Shown here one piece after another: positions 48,690 to 61,966 of a stretch of DNA of 64,000 nucleotides (positions are counted from its first letter, which is position 1; every line of letters begins with the position of its first letter). The DNA lies in NCBI GenBank assembly GCA_028554755.1, contig JAPTOF010000002.1:10961001-11025000 (forward strand), written 5' to 3'. The DNA is from Cordia subcordata (taxonomy: Eukaryota > Streptophyta > Magnoliopsida > Boraginales > Cordiaceae). The position numbers were made by a program, and so were the translations under genes. The notes beneath the pieces were generated by a model. The model did no database searches. It saw nothing but the letters and a program-made list of their open reading frames with translations, and was not told the origin of the DNA.

Positions 48690-48812
48690 TAAATTAATAA
48701 TGTTTGATCCAACTATAAAGTAAATATCCAAATTAAAGATACCTTCTCTCCAACTCCTCTACTGCCATCCTCAAGCCTCAAAAATTAATAAATATAATCC
48801 AAATTTTAGAGG

Positions 48813-49640
48813 GAAAAATAGTAATTTTAGAGCTTGAATTTTACAAAATAGGAAATTAAAGGCATCAACTTTAAAACCTTTAATAAAAGGGCTTGAACTT
48901 ATGAAAAAAATTAAGTTTTCTATACCATTAAGTAACGGTGTTAATTCTAAACTTACGTGAAATTTTTTTTTTCTTTTCAAATATTATGTGTCATGTTATT
49001 TTTCTTTCATAGTTGGAGTAGACATTCCTATATGACAACCTAACTCCTACATGGCATTTACATACAAACTTATGAATGCTAAGTTTTCATGTACATGTAT
49101 ATGTATACAAAATTTGAACAATTTTATGTTGGCTAGGGGAAAATAATTAAATTTACCTTTACTTCTTTTTCTTAATATAAAAATTTTTATATATTTTAAA
49201 ATTTGAAATTTTAAATTAATTGTACATTTTAAATATTAAAAAATAAAAATTAAATAAACTACCATAAACCAACAAAAAGAACACATAAAACGAGAGTAGT
49301 TTGTTAAGTAATTTTATTTTGCAAATCGAGAGAAGGGTTTTTCAATTTTAGGTAATAGAGAGCTGATTTGGTCCCCCCCCCCCCCCCGGGGGCTTTTTCA
49401 TGTCATTTTTACTTAGAGTTTTTATAGATACCATGTAAATTTGAAATGTTATGATGGAAACTCCGCATAAGCTACAAAAGAAAAATAAAAATGCCACGTA
49501 AGCAAAAAGTAACACCATTATTTAACAGTGTATAACATGCCATCTTTTTATAAGTTCAAGCCCATCTATTAAAAATTTTAAAGTTGAGGCCCTTAATTTT
49601 ATATTGTACAAAGTTCAAGCCCTAAAACTACTCTTTTTCT
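48813..49640. mobile_element. foldback Mutator-like (MULE) MITE
   Basis: About 130 bp at each end are inverted repeats of one another: left gaaaaatagtaattttagag, then ttgaattttaca, aattaaaggc.tcaactttaaaa and gggcttgaactta; the right end carries the complement. A perfect 11-bp direct duplication aattttagagg flanks it (48802-48812 and 49641-49651), fitting the 9-11-bp duplications of Mutator-like elements. There is no coding sequence; a 15-base C run lies at 49373-49387. Confidence 0.82.
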
Positions 49641-49651
49641 AATTTTAGAGG

Positions 49652-52600
49652 CATTTATGAGGTTAAGTGATTTTCTTCACAACAAAATATCGAGGATCTC
49701 AAGAGTAACTTTAAGCATTTTGTAGATTGAACAAGGAGTTAAAAATACAACTTTTTTTCTTTTTGTAAATGGGAGGTCGCAACCAATTATGTAATTATCT
49801 TTTACAAGGAGATCTTATTCCACTTACCCTTCTCCAAAAATAAATTAAGTTGTACAGGTACCTCATTAATGACCCATTGGCCAATAAATTTGTAAAATAC
49901 CAAATTAACTAACCAGTGGATACATCTATTAACTTCTCAAGAAACGTGCCCTGAGTGAAAATTCACTTTCCTGTTATGCTACAATTACATAATTACAAAC
50001 TTAGATTGGTTGTTGCATTAATCAAAATGACAGGAAAAAGGCATTTGTCAGACCTGTTCCGGGAGAACCCACAAAGCCTTTGGTCTATTGTTTGCTGACA
50101 CGTTCCCGAGTAAGTTAAAAGAATTTAAAGCTCAAGCAAATGTTAGAAGCTCCGATGACAATGAGCTTAAGCTTCAACTTTATTTGATTAGACTAGAGTA
50201 TTTATAGCTTTCCTGGCTTTCCAATTCCGCCAAAAATCAAACAATGATATGATTTGTAGCAACTGTTACGGATATGCCTTCATAATTTGCGACACCAGTA
50301 TGTGAGCTCCACGAAAGCCTAAAAGTTTTTCTTTCTTTTTTCCTTTTCTAATGTGTAATGACAATGTCAAAGGTTGTTTTCAATTATTGGAATTTGGTTT
50401 TTGAGGATGAAAAAGTCGAAGATGGTTTGGTTGGAAGCATGAATGTCTAGCTTCAAAGTTAATTTCCATCTAAAAGGAAAAAGTTTTTGTGAAAGTTTGT
50501 CATAGCTTAAAGGTCGATCATAAATTATTTTTTCAGTGTTTGGCTGATTTTAAAGAATAGGTCGGTGTACAATATTATTTTATAATATTAACGTATGCAT
50601 TGGCCCAAACCTTACACATATATTAGGGGGCTAAGGTCGAACTAAGGGTCTGAACCTAAGAAGGGCTCAGACACAAACTCCTGGGTTTGAGAGTTGACTT
50701 TGGAGTCAACAATCATAAAGTATTTAGGGAGTAGACTGTTAGGGCATTACAGTCGTTACTCTCAAAATTACGGGGTACATAATCCTGAACCATGATCAGT
50801 AAAATTAGAGTGCAACAAATCAGGGGCTTCCTCCTCTCTTTATATGAAAGAAGGGTCGAACCCTAAGAGACACAACCTATAGCACTCACCACAATACACA
50901 AAGAATTCTCCTCGGTGTCATCAAGGTCCCATCTCTAACAAAAAGGAATCCTAGACTAAGCTCTCGTAAAGTATACAATCTTAATTTTTGATTCAAGGGT
51001 CCAAAATGTATATGAAAAATCTAAGTATAAATTAAAGCTCGTAGAGAAATTTACAATAATGTCATAACCTAGTGAAGGAGAATGGCTTTTCCTATATATA
51101 CAGAAGGCGCATTTCTTGATTGGTCACTTAAATGAAACAAATCAAATTCCAACCTATCGTTATGCTATGGTTTTTTACCGACTAGCGCTGACGGAGGCAC
51201 ATAGGCAACCCCTCATTTTTTTTTTTTTTAATCGATATTCTAAATTGGCAAATAAGCACCATGATGGCTCCTTATTTTCAGTCTCAACCCCTGCCTAGCT
51301 AGTACCCATTAATATAATTTTAAACGAAAAAAAATGACATCCATTTCAACTTCAGTGACGCATCACCAGAACATTTCTCAGATCTCACTCTCCTCATTGT
51401 TGTCTCTTGTTCTTTCTTTTAATTCTCAAAATCACTCATTGCTTTTTGATCTTTTTAATCTTTCCTCTAACTCGCCAACTCATATATCATACATATGTGC
51501 ACATGATTCTTTTTCTCTAATTCTCACACTTTTGTAAGGTAAATAGTTTTTTTTTTAATTAAGTGATTTAAAGTAAATTAGCTTTTGTTTGATTTATTTT
51601 TAAGACAAATATAATGATTAAAGCTAATTCAATGAAACTAAACATCATTTTATTGGTGATATTTGTTGAAGTTAATTAGAAGTTATAGAGCTTTAGGATA
51701 TTTTAGTAATAAAGCCAAGAAAAAGACAAGTACTATAAGTTTTTCTTTGTTTGTTCGCAACGCCATTATAGTTACAAATTTGTAAGTTTTTCAATACTTA
51801 GTTATTAGCCACTAGAAACAATGTCAGTTACATGAAACTTTAGATACATGGTGCAACGATTTCAAAAGTATTGCTTTTATATACAATTGTTATTATTATT
51901 ATCTATTTATATCTCTTTCTCATGTTAAGATTTCATTTTTATATTTTTATTTTAGATTCTATAATAATACATAGGTGTGCACCTACTGACCTCCGAGTTC
52001 TAACTCCACTACTGCCAACTAGCATAGTTAGACGTTGCTGCTCATGGTTTTGTTTTCTTTCCGAAATGATTCTAACATTTTCTCCAAACTTTGCATATGG
52101 TGAAAGTTTCATATAAAATCAAAAAAAATCTTGACACAAGAACCGGGGGAAGAAACAGACAAACAAAGAATTAAGGAACCGAAAGGGGAAAAATAGGAGG
52201 TGTGAAAGGGGCAGCTGCTGAAATGCTTGACATTGGAAAATTGTTAGATACTCAAAAGTCTTGATTAGCCTCATTACAAACCACACTGCTGTGGGATAGT
52301 TGGATGATTAGACTTATCAGTGAATTAATTAAGTTAAACTGACACATCTAGTAGGTATAGTCGTTGAAATACGGAATTGCAGCTGTGTTAAGTTTAATTA
52401 GTCCAAAACATTATACATTGACTTTAACAAGGAGGGGTTTAAAATCTTTTGTTTAAGGGCTCCAGCAGTGTTTTCACTCATCGCTTAATGTGCGGCCCGT
52501 GTACAAAGAAATTTTCTCAAAGTAATCACCCCATTTAAGGATTTAAACTATATTATGAGCGATAGTAAGATTTAGGTATGAAACTTTCAAATAGTTGGAT

Positions 52601-53170
52601 TTTCTATTGGCTAAAAGTACTTTTAAAGACTATTTAGTATCTGTTTATACAAACGTTTTATTTTTTTGGGAAAATAAATAACCCCCGAGGGCACCCAACT
52701 TCTTATTTATGCACAGCCAATCAACCTCTTGGTCGAATGGATGATTAGACTACAAAATCTATATTATATATATGTGACTGTCCTAATTAGGATTTGTTAC
52801 TAAAATTGTGGTGTGTTTATAATAATAACATTTTCCTACAAATGAGAATGCAGCTCTGTTTCGCTTCCTGTGACATGCATATATCAATGATTATGATAAA
52901 ATCCTTCTCATAATAACTCGTGCATGGACGCGTGTAATGATAATAGTACGTATCACTATCACATTCTGCGCACGCAATACCACGTGTATCCAATAATAAG
53001 ACGTAGTAGCATTACGCCGCTTTGAAATGACAGCCATTTGGACAGAAGATCCAAATAATTTAATATGAAACAAACGTACCTGATGTGACACCCGAAATCA
53101 AATAAAACTCTATAGTCACTGCATGACAAAAGTCAGTCTTGTGCACGGATAATGAGACTAATGTCTGTCA
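49652..53170. other. intergenic DNA, no gene recognised
   Basis: The stretch 50580-51080 (gggctaaggtcgaac..., cctcctctctttatatgaaag) looks like a fragment of an LTR, but no partner repeat is present. Elsewhere only short frames and homopolymer runs. Confidence 0.5.
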
Positions 53171-53174
53171 CTGT

Positions 53175-53452
53175 ATAAGGTTATGGTAAGATGCTTATTT
53201 CAATTGATGTTTATATAAAAAAGAGTAAAATTTATTTGAATTTTTATAAAGTATTTATAATAAATAGTTTATTTATAATTGTAAAAAAAATAAAAATATA
53301 TCTTATAAGATAAAATATATAACATGTTTTAAATTTTTATAAAATACTTGTATAAAATGTCTTATATTTTATGAGAATAAAAAAGACAATAAACATTGCT
53401 TTCTTGACATTAATAAGATAAGCATCTTATTATAAGCTTATTCCAAACACGG
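53175..53452. repeat. MITE family B, copy 3
   Basis: Left ggtaagatgcttatttcaatt and right aagataagcatcttattataagcttattccaaacac (split across the end) form an inverted pair, with the same aagatgcttat core as copies 1 and 2. Interior is A/T only. Confidence 0.5.
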
Positions 53453-53591
53453 CATAAAAATCATCTCACGATATTGTATCAGTATGAGCAACATTTAACT
53501 GTGAGAACTGTTTATATCAATTTATCACCGTTGCATTGCCAATTTTTCCTACAAAAAAAAAAAAACAGCCTTATTGGCGGATAACGAGACG

Positions 53592-53833
53592 AAGCCTGTT
53601 TGAATTGGCTTTTTTGGAAAAAAAAAAAACTTTCTTTTCTAAAAACAAGCACAATTTTTTGCAATAACTAACTAATTTAACTTACAAAAAAGTTAAAACT
53701 TGAGGGGAGGGAAAACTCAAATATAACTTTATACATAAATCAAAAGTTTTAACATCTCAAAATAAAAAATAACACTTTCCAAAAATTGTTTAAAGAAACA
53801 CTTTTATAAAAAAACCAATTCCAACGAACCCCA
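53592..53833. repeat. MITE family A, copy 5
   Basis: Left end gcctgtttgaattggctttt and right end aaaaccaattccaacgaacc are inverted repeats; the core matches family A. About 240 bp and noncoding. Confidence 0.6.
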
Positions 53834-53839
53834 AAAGAT

Positions 53840-54413
53840 CACCTCAAAACATCATAGAATATAAGCAGGATCGAACAATAGAGAACTGTTCACATACAGT
53901 AGGGATCTGTTTATATCAGTTTATCCACACTTCCTCGACAATTAGCAACTACTAGACCTCACTGTAACAATATAACATTATAAGCATGGGAATCGATTTC
54001 CCCGCTAATCAAACTCTACACTAATACAACATTACTCTCATCAGTATTCATAGGGTTAGAATTTGAATAGAAACTGCAATATTCTAGTTAGAAACATCGA
54101 GAAGTAGTAAAGGGAATAGAGCTTTCTGATGGATATCAGCTGACTAAAGCAGCAGATAGCGAGAAATAGAGCCACTTCACTTCAGTTACATAACAAATGA
54201 TGATTTTATATACACTACAATAAAACTGATAATCTTCCAAGGGCAAATGCCCAAGAAATAGGAACTTAATAGTAAAATAAATTATAGAAAAAGAAAAGAT
54301 ACCGGGGGCAATAGATCAAAAAGAAGGGCGTGTTGCTTCTGCAGTTTTGGTTACAATCTAATTAGCTACCTCGAGAAAAGCAAAAGGTTGGAATGAAGAT
54401 ATATCCATTGTCA
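53840..54413. other. 3' flank and 3' UTR of the PRAF gene
   Basis: The transcript end lies here on the minus strand. No other feature is seen. A clear aataaa on the minus strand is not obvious close to the stop codon. Confidence 0.4.
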
Positions 54414-57400
54414 TCAAAGTTGCGAAGACAGCGACACGGCTCCTTCTGACCTACGTGCAGTCTGACCAGAAACTGATGACTTGTCAGACCCGCGGACATT
54501 GTATCTTTCATAAACCTTTTCACGATTCTCTGACCACCAAGTCTCTGCTTGGTGCTCCCCAAATCTTCTCCGGCTGCAAATGCAAGAAGAATTTAGATAA
54601 CAAGTAAGAAGGAAAGTTCTGTTATGTTGATTCTTGAATAAAAGACCTCTTCCAGAAGTAAGAATATCTAGATGATGAAACATCCTATTGATAAGTCAAG
54701 CAGAATGAAAATCACAAAAGACAATCCCAAGACTTGGAAATTATCAAATCACTTACCTGAAGCGGACACGTTTAAGATCTCTAGTCCCATCTCGGAGAGC
54801 TACTAGTGTAATATATACTCCAGGCTCATACTGTTCAATCCACTCTGCCTCAATTTGATTATCATTTACAGATGCTGCAGAATGGCCAGACTTTAAGCCA
54901 TTTTCACCATCTTGGAGACGCCAATTATCTTTGTTTCCAACAGCTTCAGATGCATCACTGTTGTATGCTTGAACCCCTCTGCTCCCATTGGAGGTCAGAA
55001 GTGCCTGACCTTGGCTGCCTGGGTTTCTAGGAGGATCTCCCTGCATTCCATTCTCTGTAGCAGAGTCAGCTTCAAGGTTTGGTCCCAAGTAAGAGTTGCT
55101 GATTGAGTTGGACCATGAATGATGATCTCCATTAGCATCCGAATGGTGAATTCCATTTGGCTCCAAACCATTAGGTACGAATGCCAGCCTGATGCTGTCG
55201 GTGTCATAAGCCCCAGGCGGTAACCTCTCGGCCATATCTTTGAGCTAAAACATAGACATGAGCATGAATAAACAATTTTTCCAGGCAACACCAAATACAA
55301 CTCTTCCTCGTACCACTCCCAGAAAAGGAAGAGAAAAACAACTCAGGAATTCTAATCAACCGATAAATCTAACAGGAATGAAGAAAAGTCAGCTCAAAAT
55401 TGTAGAGTTTTTCAGCATAAAGAAAAAGATATGGATTGCCAAGAACCCTTGTTTTGCATATAAATACCATGGTTCAGAAGGGAAAAATATGGCTAGCCCA
55501 GCCAACAAATACCTAAGGGAAAGTCTCCATATTGCCAACTTCACACTCCAACTTTGAGCAGTTATTGAAGTCACTAAAAGCACAATAGTAGTAGTCTGTC
55601 CAACGCAAGTAAATCTTGACATGCATACAAACAAAAGAACCTAACCTGTGCTGTGAGGGACTTAATAACTTCCTTTGCAGCTTTACATTTTGCAGACTCT
55701 TCTGCAGCCAGGGCCACAGCTTCCTGGGCTTTCTTTGCTGATTTCTGGAGCTCTAATTCCTGAAGCTCACATCTCTGCTTCAGACTCTCAGCCTAAATCA
55801 TCCAACAAAAAATATGAAATGGTGAAATAAGAAATTTCTCAACCAAATCCATGTTAGGGAAAAAAGGCATGTAGAAAAATTGTGAACATACCTGTGCACG
55901 CAGTTTGTGAATTTCTTGATTCAGAAGTTCATTTGTTTTCTTCAAACTATCAGCAATACTTTTGGAAGAAGAAAGCCCGGATGTTGTTGGAACTGGTGTT
56001 GCAGAACGTGGAGGGCTAGGTTTCCTTGAGAAAGGCGATACAGGTCTGGAACTAAACCCAGCCGGCGCAAGAATTGGTTTTGGAGCTGGTGGGCGACCAT
56101 CACCACCTGTAGATGGAACATCATTCAGCTGTAACAAGGAAACCGCTTGTGAGGAATGAGCCACCAGAATTGGTTCAGCTTTCTTTCCTTGTTTAGCTGC
56201 TTTGCTATCCAACTGCTTTATCAAATCAAGATTGGATGGCATGGCTGATTTGGCCAAGCATATATCAGCCTTGTCCAACCTGTCCTTGTTTTCGCCTGAA
56301 AGACGAGGCACAGCATTCTTCTTGTTATTGGTCCTAGCCTCTGCCACCTTACTCAGTTTGGCAAAACAGGAATCACACACACGATAAGGCTTGCTGGGAT
56401 TGGGAGCCAACGCTGCCCTTAAGGCTTTGCGAGAACTACATGCATGACAATGCACAAGTCCACAATTATAACAGTTATGCCTCTTCCTTGTGAAGCCAAA
56501 TGCCTGTCTACAAGATGCACACTGAGACTGCTCAGCACCAGAAACCCATTTGTGAAGACAGATAGCAGCTGTGTGATTTGAACCACAGGCAATGTATTTC
56601 ACGTGTCTATCTTTTAAAGCTTCAATTAAAGTTGGTGTTTTCCGGTCTTCTATATCTCCATGGCCCAACCTACCATTTGCTCCCTTCCCCCATGAATACA
56701 CTTCGTTCCTTGATGTTAGCACAGTCACGTGATACGCACCGCAGGAAATCTCTTCAACAATTTCACCAGCAAGTTTGTCTTCTACCAAGCAAGGTAGCTT
56801 CCCATCAGACTGGAGATTTCCAAGCTGACCATACACGGTACTTCCCATTGTGAAAACTTGTCCAGATGTAGTTAAGCCCACAGTTAAACTATGTCCACAA
56901 GCAATTTTGTGAAAATTATAATCAATAAGTGCAGGCACACAAGTAGGCTTTAGTCGAGGTTCTTTTTCGCCATGTCCAAGGCGATATTTGTCCCCATCAC
57001 CCCAAGTGAACAATTTTCCAGATGATGCACTTGCACTAGACTGAGTTACTATGACCTCTACTACTGCAGCAGTGTGCCACACTCCACATGCAACAGCAAT
57101 TGTCCTCAACCCTGACAGAGACTCAACCTCTCTTGGATATAAAACATTCTCCCTGTTGCCATGGCCCAAAACACCAAAAGTTCCATCACCAAAAGTAAAA
57201 AGCTGTCCAGTTGATGTCACCAAGGCAGTATGCCATGGACCACAAGTTACCATTGCAACTATAAGTCCCTCAAGAGGACCAGATATCCTCTTGGGTATCC
57301 AGTGGCTGACATCAGTACCATGACCTAGAAGCCCAGCATTATGTGTTCCATCTCCCCACGTGTAAAGTTCACCAGCCACAGTAACTGCACAAGTATGGAA

Positions 57401-60400
57401 CTGTCCACATGCAACAAAATCAACATTGCAAAAAGACAAGGATTCCACAAAACGAGGTTGAATGACGTCTTTTCCAACACCATGGCCAAGCCGTCCACCA
57501 GATTCTTCACCCCAAGTGAAGACCTCACCTTGTCTGGTGACTAGGGCAGCATGCCTGACGCCACATGCTATTTGGTGCACATCAAGGACCACATTGGACT
57601 CCAGGGGCCAGGGAAGGAGCACATTAGCTCTTGTGCTTATGGAACTAACATTCTTTTCAGGCCCAACTTTGACAACGTTATCACAAATTACCTCACCCCA
57701 TATATATACATCCCCTAATGCATCGCAATCATCTGGAGCCGAACCGTGACTTGAAGTGCTTGGAGCACTAGAAACACTAACCCGAAAAACATCTGAACTA
57801 GATCCCTTAACTTGCATATTTGTTTGATCCAAAGCTACATGTGACCTGTCATTATGCACAGAACTGTTGGGCCGGTGGCTGTTGGGAGAAGTGTTTGTGC
57901 TAGGGCTAAATGAAACTTCAGAAGGGGTAATTTCTTGCGAAGCACTGACAGAACTGTCACTCGGACTATTTGATATCAAATCTCGATTTTCCTGAATTCA
58001 ATTGATTAAGAACCAAAGTCAAAGAGGAGAAACAGAATTCAGAAAAAGTTTAAACTTTAAACGTCAGATAACCCAAATAACCAATTAAAAATTTTTCTTC
58101 CAATTTACTCATCCATATTTGGAAGAGAATCATACAAAAACATCGACAAAGTTGAAAATATATAACAATGGTTCGAACTATGTGATTGACTAAGAAAGCC
58201 ACGAATAGGAACCGTAGAGTTACTCCTTTGTATCATTTCATTATTCATCAGGCATATAAGTCCTTTCACAGTTAAGTCAATAGGTCGGTAGACGAAATTG
58301 AGTTGTAACATCTCACAACTGAATATTGTGTAGATGAATCCGCCATATTGTAAGTACAGTAAAGAAATATCGTAGCACAACCTAAACAGTTGCAGGACAA
58401 AAATGGAGAACAACCAGTAGGCCCCTATATGTCCAAAGTGGAAAATCTATAGCTAAATAGAAACTATATTACTTCGTCATCCATTCTTCCAATTGGTTTG
58501 AAGTGCTTTAGTTGAAGAGCTATAGCTTGAAAACATAAGGCACACGTGTATAATTGTGACCATCCACAGAAAGGAGATTAAACTTGTTACTGCATTTGAG
58601 ACTTGAAAATGAACACAAATAGTCCCCATATAGTAGGCTTATAATGGCAAGAAATTAAATGCTAGAAAGTTGCTAAATTGATAGATTTACGTCAAAGTAG
58701 AGGCCGCCATCACTCCATCCATCAATCTTTGAGCGGCCATCTTGCCCAGATGATATCAATGCTTTCAGACCAGCTATCCACACCTCTGCCTCAACTTTGT
58801 CTTTGCAGATCTACACGGTAAAATTATTCAAATATATCTAGTAATTGACCAAAAGAATCTGCAATAGGCAATCATTTTAAAATTAAACACAAACCAAATC
58901 CAGGGATCTTTTCCCGTTGCTATATATGAGAGAAAAGGATAGATAATCCTTTTCTGGACGCAAGTATCGTTGAAAAACAGCCTGTAAATCAGGAAAATAT
59001 AACTAAATTGTCACATTTGTCCAAATATCAAGATGAAAGGAACATAACATTGTGAACCAAGATATCCAGAATCTCACTGTTCTCTGTCCAGGAACAATTC
59101 TCGAAACTGAAGATAATTTCAAACTTCTTTCACCCTTACTAGAAATCCAGATTAAGGTTGTTTCATCCTGTAAAATTCAGATCACCATCTCAATTAGTGA
59201 TATAGCTCATAAGTTTAAAACAGAAAAGGATATACAGGGAACCTAAAGATAAAATTCATTATTTGATAACAATTAACTTGTATGCTAAACATATTTCATT
59301 TACCACAAGATGACCTAAGGTTGAACTGAAACAGAAGTAATAATACTTGACAACAGCGCTAAGTACATATCATACTTAATCATTAGCAATAAGCAGAAAG
59401 ATAATTCCTACAATTGTACCAAAGAATGAGAGCAGATGCTCCAAAGTTGATAAAACAATAATATAGTAGAAAATAGGTCTTTAGCTAATATGAATAATGC
59501 TTGTCTATATTCTAACCAATTATGTCCAATTCTTGGACAGATATTAAGGGTCCCAAATATCAAAACATAAATGCTTGTACTTCAGAAAAAAGTGAATTTG
59601 TGGTACTTACTATATCATTACTTAGTTGTAAATTTTCATTTGCACATAGGGCAAGATGGAAAAAAGTGGATCTCAATGTGCCAACTATAGTCAGCCACAA
59701 CCTTTACAATAAGCAAGTAAATTAACTTGAATTACAAATACGCATACAATGAATATACACATCTGTATATGTGAAAGTTAACAGAGCCAAAAATGAAGAT
59801 TTTCTTTCTCATGGATATATAACTTTGGGGCTTAAGTTTTTCCACTTTGAATTGCCAAATGTAGCAACTTGTCTGTACAGCACGTCTGCAAGGTACACAG
59901 TGCATATATTTACTCACTCTAACCTACACGCATATGCAAAACATCTATATTCTTCAAATTTAGTTGACAAGCAGGTGAAAGGCTATTCAGAAGTACAAGT
60001 CTAAAGTACAATAAGACCTTAATTGATGTTTTCTTTCTTCGGTAATATTTATTCTTAATACTTTTGCTATTAAAGTTGGGCATACACATGTACTAATTTT
60101 CCATAGGAGTTAAAAGGTCACATGAATTTAGAAAAAGATCCAGATTTTAAAGCAATAAAATGAAACTGAGAAAGTGGTTAACACCAACTTACATAAGAGA
60201 GTCTAAATGGACAAAATTTGGGCTTTCCCTTACGGCCATATTTAAGTAATTGAGCACCCTTCTTCAAAGCAATGAGTGCCTGAAAAAGAAAAGGTAAAAG
60301 ATCAATTGACAAGGCCCTTAGCAATTTAGAAATATAGCTAAGAGTCGTCCAACTTCTAGAAATTAGTGCTCTCTCTCTCTCTCTCCCCCCCCCCCCACCA

Positions 60401-61966
60401 GCAAACAAAGCTTGGTCAACTTCTCCATACAAAGCATTCTCAATATATTATTCTCTTCAACATCCAAGAACTAAAAATGCTGTCTGTGAACTTTAAAATT
60501 AGCCCTAAAAGGCAGAGAGAAAAAATAAAAAAGCAAATGTTTGAATTAACAACTTAAGAGCAATTTTTACAACTTAATTCCAGCTTCAAATGTTAGCCCC
60601 TAAATTTAATTTTTCTTTCACGTTTAACACATCAACTGATAAAAAGTTAGCCCTAAATTAAAGTAAAAGAATGAGCAATAGACCATGTTTATGAAAGAAG
60701 ATCACATATTTCCTCCAAATTACATATTTTAAACACTTCAATTTACCCTCACTTTGCCAAACTTTTAAATAATAAACACAATTTGCTTTTCTTTTTCCTC
60801 TTTTAAACCCCACCCAAACCCCTCATGGGATTCGAACCCAGGTCATAAATAATAAACACTTCAATTTACCCTCACTTTGCCAAACTTTTAAATAATAAAC
60901 ACAATTTGCTTTTCTTTTTCCTCTTTTAGAACCCACCCAAACCCCTCATGGGATTCAAACCCAGGTCATCACTCTTGAGAGAAATAGTCTCACTTACTTG
61001 AACTACTCCTTAGATCCCCCAAGTCCTTATTGTTTATAAAAAGTGCCAGTGTAGCCCCTATTATTTCAAAAGTGACCCATTTGATCCACAATGTTTGCAA
61101 AAAAAAGTCAATTTGGTCCCTATTATTTCAAAAGTAACCCATTTAGTCCCTAACATTTGCAAAAGATGCCAATTTTTGCAAAAAATATCAATTTTCATCC
61201 CCATTTATTGGTTATGTGACGATCACATGACCGCTGAAATTGGGTCACAACACATTTTTAAGTCTAAAATGGGAATTAATTAGCTCACTTTTTGTAAATA
61301 TTGGAGACCAAATTGGTCACTTCTGAGATAATGGGGACCAAAATGGCACTTTTTGAATCCATTAGGGACCAAATAGGTCACTTTTGAAACAATAGAGACC
61401 AAACTGACACTTTCTGTAAACAATAGAGACCATATGTGGAATTTACCCTCCCCTAAACACAATTTGCGTTGAAGTAAAAAAGTTAATTGCCCTAGACAGC
61501 TCTTTTTCCTTTGCTATTTCCAGGTAGTGCCTAAAATACTACATACAGATTTTATCAAAATGAAACTAGAAGCAACCCAAATTCCAACCAAAGATCATAT
61601 TTTACACGCACATATACATACACAAACACACTCAACTACATATACACATAGGTACTTCTAAATGCTAATATACGCATTTTCCAACAAAAAGATCTCATTT
61701 TTCACCTTCACACATAGAAAACTACACAAGCAAGCACATATATCCACAAATACACATACATACGCATATATATACACACAAATATAAGTATGCATATACA
61801 TAATCACATATATTCCACCATAAAGATCTCATCGTTCCCACATTCACACACACATATAAATACATACACCTATAAACACATGTTATGTGTGTCTGTTTAG
61901 AGAGAATTATAAGCACACCTGCTCAATGTCACGCTCTGCATTACCGTAGCTAAGAAGATCTGCCAT
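54414..61966 (-). CDS. PRAF1: PH-RCC1-FYVE-BRX protein (PRAF family), nine exons
   Basis: Exons on the minus strand: 61919-61966, 60193-60279, 59078-59167, 58895-58981, 58691-58810, 55892-57991, 55646-55792, 54757-55244, 54414-54573. All eight introns are GT-AG and the frame joins to 1108 residues. It begins [16 protein letters not shown]. Domains: PH (about 17-135; [21 protein letters not shown]), RCC1 beta-propeller repeats (about 238-623; repeated WGxGxxGxLGHG and CGxxHT), FYVE zinc finger (about 628-693; [20 protein letters not shown]), a proline/serine linker, coiled coil (about 820-893) and a BRX domain (about 1026-1083; [20 protein letters not shown]). The protein binds phosphoinositides and may act as a guanine-nucleotide exchange factor for small GTPases; RCC1-FYVE-BRX proteins also act in cell polarity. 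The exact paralogue is not certain. Confidence 0.95.
60369..60398. repeat. (CT)n(C)n microsatellite in PRAF intron 1
   Basis: A CT dinucleotide run followed by about eleven C in intron 1, close to the exon 2 acceptor. On the transcribed strand it forms a purine-rich GGGG(AG)n tract. Confidence 0.7.
60733..60970. repeat. tandem duplication in PRAF intron 1
   Basis: Two nearly identical units of about 120 bp: cacttcaatttaccctcact ... cctcatgggattcgaacccaggtcat. On the minus strand the unit holds tgggttcgaatccc, an exact match to the tRNA B-box consensus, so it may derive from a tRNA-related SINE, although no A box is evident. Confidence 0.75.
61018..61447. repeat. foldback repeat, family D copy 1, in PRAF intron 1
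   Basis: Near-palindromic: the left half carries ggtccctattatttcaaaagt and aatgtttgcaaaa words, and the right half carries the complement (acttttgaaacaatagagacc). It repeats the motif of accounts such as gggaccaaatnggtcacttt in both directions. A related copy lies at 63013-63373. Confidence 0.65.
61600..61905. repeat. (AC/AT)-rich degenerate microsatellite in PRAF intron 1
   Basis: Interrupted cacacatata and acatacac runs over about 300 bases just inside the first donor site. Low-complexity; no other content. Confidence 0.6.

Noticed and set aside
57325..57749. Plus and minus alternative frames within PRAF exon 6
   Set aside because: They overlap the RCC1 coding region in other frames and have no independent support.
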